From: Bacteroidaceae bacterium
Lineage (GTDB): Bacteria > Bacteroidota > Bacteroidia > Bacteroidales > Bacteroidaceae
Assembly: GCA_017536765.1 (NCBI GenBank)
Contig: JAFXGV010000075.1
Coordinates: forward strand, 1 to 48,842
Direction: 5' to 3'
Length of the DNA: 48,842 nucleotides
Part shown: in pieces, positions 43,343 through 48,842 of the stretch
Layout: every line of letters begins with the position of its first letter
Position numbering within the stretch: the first letter of the stretch is position 1
Position numbers and translations under genes: made by a program
Notes under the pieces: model-generated
Told to the model about the DNA's origin: nothing
The model's input: the letters and a program-made list of their open reading frames with translations, nothing else
The model's database searches: none

Positions 43343-44689
43343 TCACACACCCTGCCTATCGGAAAGGAACCGCCTCAGCAAGAAAGCCAAGAAATACGGG
43401 AATGTATAGAACTTGCCATTGAAACCAATGTTTTTATACCCGAACTTTATTCCATATTTTATATCGGGGAACCTGTCATCTTTCAACAAATTGTTAAGCG
43501 ATGCAGTTGCACCATCGTTTGCCTTCACCTCTACCGGTATAAGCGAGTTGGCATCTCGCACAAAGAAATCCATCTCTATCGCAGGCCTGTCACTGCTGTA
43601 ATAGTAAAGGCCATACCCCTGCTTCACAAGCATATCCCCAACTATATTCTCATAAACGGCACCCTTGTATGTTCCAAGATTGCGGTTTGCCCTCAAATCC
43701 TCCTGCGCCTCTTCGTCAAGCGATGCAATCAAAAGACCGGTATCCTTGTAATATATCTTATAAAGTTTGGAGTCATAATTCCCTTTTAGCGGCAGTTCGG
43801 GGCGGTTCATACAATAGCAGATGTTTATGACACCGGCATCGGCAAGCCACTCGACACACCCAATGTAATCCCTGTTACGCGCATTCTTGCCAATCTTGGT
43901 TATTTGAAAGCGCTTGCTCTCCTTTGCAAGAAAGGTTGAAATATGATTATACACCGCTTTCACCTTTGCTTTGTCAAGACCTTCGACATATTTGGTAATA
44001 TCCTCTTCATAGTCTTTGAGCAACTGCTTTTGTATTGCAAATGTTCCGCTGAAGTTCTTGTTCTTTATGTAAGTGTTCACCACCTCGGGCATACCGCCAA
44101 TGGTAACATAGTCGCGGAACAGGCCGAAAAGAATATCCATCTGCAACGTACCGAGGGGCTTAACCTCCAGCATATACCTGTAGAGTTCATCTATAAAATC
44201 ATCTGAATATCCTTTGGCCCAAAGGAACTCCTCGAAATCCATAGAATGCATTTCATAATCCTCCTTGTAACCCACGCTGTTGGATTCTATCTCCTTATAG
44301 TTTATACCCATCAACGAGCCCGAACAGATGACATCGAAACGACCATCTATTTTGAAGAACTTCAACGATGTGGCGCAGTTAGGACAAGCCTGCAACTCGT
44401 CAAAAAAGAATATTGTTTCACCGGGAACAAACTTGAATTCCGGGTTAAGCAACGAAATATTCTTGAGTATTGCATCAACCTCATAGCCATCATCGAATAT
44501 AGCCTTGTACATCTTTTGCTCCACAAAGTTAATCTGAATCACATTTTTGTAATTCTGCCTCGCAAACGACTCGATAGAACGAGTCTTTCCAATTTGGCGA
44601 GCCCCTTTTACTATAAGCGGCTTTCTATCGGCATTACTCTTCCAGGCAAGCAAATAAGCATCTATTTTTCTTCTAAGCAATTCTTCCAT
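43343..44689 (-). CDS. AAA ATPase with DUF4143 domain
   Basis: A 448-residue protein of the AAA_14/DUF4143 group. Walker A is IVKGARQIGKTRS (26-38), Walker B TIFFFDELQACP, and sensor-like ICSGSLMGI. The DUF4143 half has FLAKESKRFQITKIGK, IYYKDTGLL and a PD-(D/E)XK-like end (EMDFFVRD...LIPVEVKA). The cellular role of this abundant family is not known. It is a single gene behind a -7 box and a long array of 33-bp repeats, often a sign of an accessory gene. Confidence 0.9.
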   Translation of the reverse strand: MEELLRRKIDAYLLAWKSNADRKPLIVKGARQIGKTRSIESFARQNYKNVIQINFVEQKMYKAIFDDGYEVDAILKNISLLNPEFKFVPGETIFFFDELQACPNCATSLKFFKIDGRFDVICSGSLMGINYKEIESNSVGYKEDYEMHSMDFEEFLWAKGYSDDFIDELYRYMLEVKPLGTLQMDILFGLFRDYVTIGGMPEVVNTYIKNKNFSGTFAIQKQLLKDYEEDITKYVEGLDKAKVKAVYNHISTFLAKESKRFQITKIGKNARNRDYIGCVEWLADAGVINICYCMNRPELPLKGNYDSKLYKIYYKDTGLLIASLDEEAQEDLRANRNLGTYKGAVYENIVGDMLVKQGYGLYYYSSDRPAIEMDFFVRDANSLIPVEVKANDGATASLNNLLKDDRFPDIKYGIKFGYKNIGFNGKFYTFPYFLAFLLRRFLSDRQGV

Positions 44690-44714
44690 ATCTCAAAGCA
44701 CTAATAATCAAGCG

Positions 44715-44722
44715 CAAATATA
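44715..44722 (-). promoter_or_regulatory. -7 box of the DUF4143 ATPase gene
   Basis: TATATTTG on the minus strand, a perfect consensus, 26 bp before the ATG at 44689. The repeat array begins 6 bp upstream of it. Confidence 0.6.
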
Positions 44723-44727
44723 ACAAA

Positions 44728-44840
44728 TTTCACATAATCACATATAAAAACCGAGGTATTTTTCACATAATCACATATAAAACGGGGTAGATTTTCACAT
44801 AATCCACCCTGTTTTTGCCGCAAATTTCACATTTTCCCAT
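44728..44840. repeat. Degenerate 32-33-bp repeats near the ATPase promoter
   Basis: TTTCACATAATCACATATAA occurs at 44728 and 44761. Shortened forms starting TTTCACAT follow at 44793 and 44825. The spacing is 33, 32 and 32 bp, in near phase with the regular array at 44882. Confidence 0.7.
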
Positions 44841-44881
44841 AAAAAGCGGGCAACAAATTGCGGCAATGTAACAACGATTTT

Positions 44882-45124
44882 ACACTTTTTCCAACGAATA
44901 ACAAGGGATTCGTTACACTTTTTCCAACGAATAGCAAGCGTTTGCTTACACTTTTTCCAACGAATAACAAGGGATTCGTTACACTTTTTCCAACGAATAA
45001 CAAGGGATTCGTTACACTTTTTCCAACGAATAACAAGCATTTGCTTACACTTTTTCCAACGAATAACAAGGGATTCGTTACACTTTTTCCAACGAATAAC
45101 AAGCGTTTGCTTACACTTTTTCAA
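44882..45124. repeat. 33-bp minisatellite, seven full units and a partial eighth
   Basis: ACACTTTTTCCAACGAATA begins at 44882, 44915, 44948, 44981, 45014, 45047, 45080 and (partial) 45113. Each unit ends either GGGATTCGTT (type A) or GCGTTTGCTT/GCATTTGCTT (type B), in the order A, B, A, A, B, A, B. The unit is a multiple of three, which keeps spurious frames open on both strands. No unique spacers exist. Confidence 0.95.
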
Positions 45125-45175
45125 GGGAAATAGAAAAATATGCTTTATTTACTTTTGTTTTTCGCCTCTTATTTA

Positions 45176-45265
45176 CTACCCTGTAGCCCTCTGACGGAAA
45201 CGGATTGCAGTAACAGAACGTACACGGTAGCCAAGCGAAAGAATCATATCAAAAATAACTAAAAA
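45176..45265 (-). pseudogene. Relic of a RhuM-type gene
   Basis: On the minus strand about 25 codons read L-V-I-F-D-M-I-L-S-L-G-Y-R-V-R-S, then V-T-A-I-R-F-R-Q-R-A-T-G-stop. This resembles the conserved YNLDMIISVGYRVKS...RFRxWAT segment of RhuM-family proteins. A stop codon lies directly upstream, and nothing of the rest of the protein remains. A TACTTTTG box on the plus strand at 45150-45157 could serve the malic enzyme gene. The remainder to 45435 holds nothing recognisable. Confidence 0.55.
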
Positions 45266-45435
45266 TTATTTCACTCCTATACCAAAAGCCAAATTTATAA
45301 AGAACAGCAACAGATATTCCCTGCAACGAAAAAGCACCTCAAAAAGCACCGCCAATAAAAACGCTTACACAAAAAAATCGCCCTTGCAAAAAAACTTTGC
45401 CCCTGCAGGGTTGTTTATTAAGAAAATGGTTGATT

Positions 45436-46791
45436 ATGAGCGAAAGATTAGAGGAGAGGGCCTTGGAATACCACGAAGGTGAGAGGCCGGGAAAGACCGA
45501 GATTACCCCGACGAAGCCGCACGACACGCCCGAGCAGTTGTCGCTTGCATACAGTCCCGGAGTGGCTGCACCGGCAGCCGCCATAAACAAGGATCGTTGG
45601 CAGGCCTATCGTTATACCAACAAAGGGAACCTCATTGCGGTGGTGTCCAACGGCAGTGCGGTGCTGGGCCTTGGCAACGTGGGTGCGCTCAGTTCCAAGC
45701 CGGTGATGGAGGGTAAATCTATGCTCTTTAAGATTTATGCCGATGTAGATGCGTTCGACATTGAGCTTGCCGAGGAGGACCCCGACAAGTTCATTGAGGC
45801 GGTGCAGGGTATCTCGCCCACCTTTGGCGGCATAAACCTCGAGGATATTAAGGCGCCGGAGTGCTTTTACATAGAGGAGAGGCTGCGCAATCTGCTCGAT
45901 ATTCCCGTGATGCACGACGACCAGCACGGGGCGGCCATAACCATTGCCGCTGCGCTGTTGAACGCTGCCGAGGTGGCCGACAAGGAGCTGCAAAGCCTGA
46001 AGGTGGTGATAAGCGGTGCGGGTGCTGCAGCCATTTCCACCGCCAAGATGCTTGTGCGCTTAGGGCTTATGCGCGAACAGATTACATTGGTCGACAGCAA
46101 GGGTGTGATTACCATTGCGCGCGATATTCTCCCACCCGAGAAGGCGCTCTTTGCCAGCAGCAACACCTCGCTGCACACGCTTGCCGATGCCATAAAGGCG
46201 AGCGATGTGTTCATTGGTCTCTCGGTGGGTAATGTTCTCACCAAAGAGATGGTGCGCAGTATGGCCGACACTCCCATAATTTTTGCCCTTGCCAACCCTA
46301 CCCCCGAGATAAGTTATGCCGATGCCATAGCTGCACGCCCCGATGCCATAGTGGCTACCGGTCGCACCGACACTCCCAACCAGATAAACAATGCATTAGC
46401 TTTCCCTTATCTGTTCCGCGGGGCGCTGGACACGCTTGCCACCAACATAAACCGCGAGATGGAGATGGCGGCGGTAAAGGCCATTGCCGCACTTGCCCAC
46501 GAGCCTGTGCCCCACGATATTAAAAAGAGCTACGGGAGCAACCTGAGCTTCGGCCCTGCATATATTCTGCCCAAACTGGGCGACCGGCGCCTGCTGTTTG
46601 CGGTCTCTATGGCGGTGGCAAAGGCTGCTATGGATAGCGGCATTGCCCGCCGCAGGATAGCATCGTGGAGCGAATATGAGGAGGCGCTGCGCTGCCGCAT
46701 AGAGCGCGAAACTCATTACCGCCACCACGGCCGCTGCAACAACGAGCAGCTGCTGCACAAGAGATACAACAGAGGTATGAACAAGATATAA
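45436..46791 (+). CDS. maeB: Malic enzyme, NAD(P)-dependent, short form
   Basis: A 451-residue malate dehydrogenase (oxaloacetate-decarboxylating), giving pyruvate, CO2 and NAD(P)H. LAYSPGVAAP, the NGSAVLGLGNVG region, MHDDQHGAAI, VISGAGAAAISTAKML (nucleotide binding) and FALANPTPEI are all conserved. The C-terminal phosphotransacetylase-like domain of full-length MaeB is absent, as in many short bacterial malic enzymes. The ATG at 45436 (MSERLEERALEYHE) is chosen over the open frame from 45397. The 84-codon gene follows 9 bp later. Confidence 0.94.
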   Translation: MSERLEERALEYHEGERPGKTEITPTKPHDTPEQLSLAYSPGVAAPAAAINKDRWQAYRYTNKGNLIAVVSNGSAVLGLGNVGALSSKPVMEGKSMLFKIYADVDAFDIELAEEDPDKFIEAVQGISPTFGGINLEDIKAPECFYIEERLRNLLDIPVMHDDQHGAAITIAAALLNAAEVADKELQSLKVVISGAGAAAISTAKMLVRLGLMREQITLVDSKGVITIARDILPPEKALFASSNTSLHTLADAIKASDVFIGLSVGNVLTKEMVRSMADTPIIFALANPTPEISYADAIAARPDAIVATGRTDTPNQINNALAFPYLFRGALDTLATNINREMEMAAVKAIAALAHEPVPHDIKKSYGSNLSFGPAYILPKLGDRRLLFAVSMAVAKAAMDSGIARRRIASWSEYEEALRCRIERETHYRHHGRCNNEQLLHKRYNRGMNKI

Positions 46792-46800
46792 GCAAGTGTT

Positions 46801-47055
46801 ATGAAGAAAGAGGATGCTATCCTCTCGCGCAGCGAGAGAAAGAGAATAGAGAAACTGCGTAACGAAATAATTGGTTACATAGAGGATAACTCCGCAAGGA
46901 AGATGTTCACCTACGATGACGACGACGAGGAGTATGACGACTACAACACCGACGAGCCGTCGCCCATTGACGAGGAGCCTGTTTTCGATAACTACATAAG
47001 CGAGCACGAACTCTATCTTTTATACCGCAACGCTGTTTTGCAGAATTTGAATTGA
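46801..47055 (+). CDS. Small acidic protein of unknown function
   Basis: An 84-residue protein with a basic helical N-terminus (SRSERKRIEKLRNEI) followed by a very acidic stretch (YDDDDEEYDDYNTDEPSPIDEEP) and a helix EHELYLLYRNAVLQNL. No motif is recognised. It starts 9 bp after malic enzyme and is probably co-transcribed with it. Confidence 0.65.
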   Translation: MKKEDAILSRSERKRIEKLRNEIIGYIEDNSARKMFTYDDDDEEYDDYNTDEPSPIDEEPVFDNYISEHELYLLYRNAVLQNLN

Positions 47056-47072
47056 ATAGCCCGTCGCTTGTA

Positions 47073-47096
47073 GGGGCGAACCCGTGTGTTCGCCCT
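47073..47096. terminator. Hairpin after the small acidic protein gene
   Basis: GGGCGAAC / GTTCGCCC with a 6-base loop, 17 bp past the stop. There is no T run, so it may be a transcript-end stabiliser or a common GGGGCGAACCC-type intergenic repeat rather than a classical terminator. Confidence 0.5.
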
Positions 47097-47176
47097 CAAT
47101 TACATCAAACTGCAACAAATGAAAAAAATCCGCGAAAATTTAGCAAAATAAAATGCGGATAAAACATTTCATTTGC

Positions 47177-47184
47177 TATTTTTG
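47177..47184 (+). promoter_or_regulatory. -7 box of the DUF4494 gene
   Basis: TATTTTTG followed by CAAACG, a perfect consensus, 82 bp before the ATG at 47266. Confidence 0.55.
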
Positions 47185-47265
47185 CAAACGCATTGGCAAC
47201 GCACGTTGCGCTGTGCAATGCACCCCACACAAGCAATAACAAAAAACAAACGATAAAAAACAATT

Positions 47266-47709
47266 ATGACACAAAGCTGGTTCGAAGTAAAGGTATCATA
47301 CGAGCGTGCAGGCGAGAAGGGCCTTAACACAAAGGTAAACGAGGTATATTTGGTACAGGGATTCACATTCACCGAGGTGGAGAAACGTATAACACTTGAG
47401 GTGCAGCCTATGGTTACGGGCGAGTTCACCATCAACGAGATGAAACGTACCAAATATGGCGAACTTGTTGACAGCCCCAGCGAGAGTGCCGACAAGTGGT
47501 TCAAGTGCAAGATTGTGCTCGTTACCATAGACGAGGTGAGCGCCAAGGAGAAAAAGACCTCGGTTGTGATTCTTGTAAAAGCCGAAGACTGTGCAGGCGC
47601 CGTGGCAGGCCTCAACAAGCATATGGAGGATTCTGTTATGGCATACGACCTTGCATCGGTAAACGAAAGTTCCATTGTGGACATCTTCCACTATGAAGCA
47701 ATACAGTAA
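47266..47709 (+). CDS. DUF4494 domain protein
   Basis: A 147-residue cytoplasmic protein of a Bacteroidota-specific family of unknown function. WFEVKVSYERAGEKGLNTKVNEVYLVQGFTFTEVEKRI at the start is typical of the family. The C-terminal half (SSIVDIFHYE) is also conserved, as far as memory of the family allows. It overlaps the start of the YggS-type gene by 17 bp, so the two are translated together. Confidence 0.8.
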   Translation: MTQSWFEVKVSYERAGEKGLNTKVNEVYLVQGFTFTEVEKRITLEVQPMVTGEFTINEMKRTKYGELVDSPSESADKWFKCKIVLVTIDEVSAKEKKTSVVILVKAEDCAGAVAGLNKHMEDSVMAYDLASVNESSIVDIFHYEAIQ

Positions 47710-48370
47710 CATAATTGCAGAAAGAATAGAAAAGATAAGCGCAACCCTCCCACAGGGGGTTACACTTATTGCTGTTTCCAAATATCACCCCGTGGAGGCT
47801 GTTGCTGCAGCCTACGCTGCGGGACAGCGCCACTTTGGCGAGAGCAAGGCACAGGACCTTGTAAAAAAGCACGAGGCCCTGCCCGAGGATATCTTCTGGC
47901 ACTTCATAGGCCATTTGCAGAGCAACAAAATAAAATATATAGCCCCCTTCATCCATTTGATACACAGCATTGACAGCCTGCGCCTGTTGCAGGAGGTTAA
48001 CAAGCAGGGTGCCAAGGTGGGGCGCAAAATCCCCTGTCTGTTGCAGATACACATAGCACAGGAAGAGACAAAATTCGGCTTCACGCCCCAAGAATGCATA
48101 AATATGCTTGCCGCGGGCGAGTGGCGCGCGTTGGATAACATTGAGATTCGCGGCCTTATGTGTATGGCAAGCAACACCGACGACGAGCAGCAGATAAGGG
48201 CCGAATTTGCAACTGTCAACAAGTTGTTCCACACCATCAAGGAGCGTTTCTTTGCCGAAAGCGAGCAGTTCTCTGTTCTATCGGCCGGAATGAGCGACGA
48301 CTACCCCATTGCCATTGAGGAGGGGAGCAACCACGTGCGTGTGGGTTCGGCAATATTTGCTATGGAATAA
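47693..48370 (+). CDS. yggS: YggS/PLPBP-family PLP homeostasis protein
   Basis: A 225-residue single-domain fold-III PLP-binding protein. The PLP lysine is in LIAVSKYHPVEAV. GESKAQDL, WHFIGHLQSNKIKYI, IHSIDSL, LMCMA and SAGMSDDYPIAIEEGSNHVRVGSAIF are all signatures. It regulates cellular PLP levels rather than acting as a classical enzyme. The start MKQYSNIIAERIEK at 47693 lies inside the end of the DUF4494 gene. Confidence 0.93.
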   Translation: MKQYSNIIAERIEKISATLPQGVTLIAVSKYHPVEAVAAAYAAGQRHFGESKAQDLVKKHEALPEDIFWHFIGHLQSNKIKYIAPFIHLIHSIDSLRLLQEVNKQGAKVGRKIPCLLQIHIAQEETKFGFTPQECINMLAAGEWRALDNIEIRGLMCMASNTDDEQQIRAEFATVNKLFHTIKERFFAESEQFSVLSAGMSDDYPIAIEEGSNHVRVGSAIFAME

Positions 48371-48842
48371 ATTACAGGTTCAATTATCTTTTTATTGATT
48401 CTTTTCCAGTTTCTTGGTAACAACCGAGGGTTGTATTTTTAATTTGCAATATAATTCTCGGTGGCCCGTGAGCCTTTCTTTGTATATAACTTATTTTCTA
48501 CGTTCTTTCATCGCGTGAAAGAACCAAAGCGCCCGGCACACGCAAAAATCAGTCACAACAGCCTTATGCTCACGAGTCGCAAGCGACATCCTTCGTTCGC
48601 CTGTTGTGCTAAAGCACACTCCTTTGTAAAGCTAAAGCTTCAGTCGTCGCAAACATTGCTCGCCCGCAATGGTGGCGCAAACAGCATTTCGTTCAACCAT
48701 CGGGGACAAAAGAACTCGCTTTTCACGCAATAACAGCAACAAGATGAACACCGCTCAAACAGCATTTGTCCTTTTCCGCTGCTTGAACGGCTGTTTGCTG
48801 TGATTTCATCGGTGCCGGTTCTCTTTTTTGAATTACTTCTGC
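48371..48842. other. Gene-free end region with a probable intergenic repeat element
   Basis: No credible gene is seen. A hairpin GTTCTTTCA / TGAAAGAAC with loop TCGCG is at 48502-48524, followed by CCAAAGCGCCCGGC. The frame open here is poor in coding signal and reads like a translated intergenic element. The edge of the window cuts it. Confidence 0.4.

Noticed and set aside
44795-45124. Open frames on both strands over the 33-bp repeats
   Set aside because: The unit length is divisible by three, so frames stay open by arithmetic. The products are simple repeats without a start context.
44882-45124. Possible CRISPR array
   Set aside because: Units are contiguous with no unique spacers, only two alternating 10-base endings, and no cas genes are present.
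45436-46791. Malic enzyme thought to be truncated for lack of a phosphotransacetylase domain
   Set aside because: Short malic enzymes of about 430-470 residues are a normal bacterial form, and the C-terminus is followed closely by another gene.
48461-48733. 90-residue frame near the window end
   Set aside because: No Bacteroidota promoter or family resemblance, and it covers a hairpin and a probable intergenic repeat.

Overview
The window is a stretch of a Bacteroidales (Bacteroidota) chromosome. Evidence: promoters of the Bacteroidota TAnnTTTG type upstream of many genes, weak Shine-Dalgarno use, DUF5689, DUF4488-like and DUF4494 proteins, a TonB-dependent receptor followed by lipoproteins, nspC, a DUF4143 ATPase, a type IX-like C-terminal sorting tail, and TGTCATTCC-type intergenic repeats. 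No rRNA, integrase or intact transposon is present. One intact tRNA is seen. The genus cannot be fixed from the sequence.

Layout. 1-3.3 kb: methionine-sulfoxide reductase, a YbaN-like membrane protein, a secreted DUF4488-like protein, and a leftward operon (M50-like membrane protease, MGMT-type protein, RibD-like reductase). 3.4-4.0 kb: tRNA-Gly(GCC) with its promoter and terminator, a broken tRNA copy and a 93-bp tandem duplication. 4.0-7.6 kb: pcrA-nspC. 7.7-16.1 kb: superoxide dismutase, then a secreted nuclease divergent from a TonB receptor and two lipoproteins, probably an extracellular nucleic-acid or nucleotide acquisition locus. 16.1-19.5 kb: a small helical protein, fabG and pyrG. 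The pyrG product has lost all three catalytic residues of its glutaminase domain, and its long leader is built of promoter-bearing tandem repeats. 19.8-24.2 kb: an AT-rich island read leftward: an XRE controller, an unknown 138-aa protein, a protein that looks like a tRNA-guanine transglycosylase (TGT/DpdA superfamily), a PD-(D/E)XK nuclease, and two beta-class DNA methyltransferases. 24.4-28.6 kb: a 1421-residue GH27-GH16 fusion. 28.7-30.1 kb: panE and a lipoprotein. 30.1-37.6 kb: the complete histidine operon hisGDCBHAF(IE), preceded by a His4 leader peptide and an attenuator. 37.7-42.0 kb: nitroreductase, DUF2520, kdsC, maf, cysK and cysE in one run. 42.1-48.4 kb: a secreted unknown protein, a DUF4143 ATPase with 33-bp repeats upstream, a relic of a RhuM-type gene, malic enzyme, a small acidic protein, a DUF4494 protein and a YggS-type PLP protein. 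The last 470 bases hold no convincing gene.

How the genes work together. The most unusual system is the restriction-modification island. A matching palindrome (GCATACT-N2-AGTAT) overlaps the start point of both the controller gene and the methyltransferase pair, so one regulator probably times both transcripts. The TGT-like enzyme is translationally coupled to the nuclease, suggesting that a base-exchange activity is part of the system. The other strong observations are the glutaminase-dead CTP synthase, which should depend on free ammonia, and the leader-peptide attenuator of the his operon.
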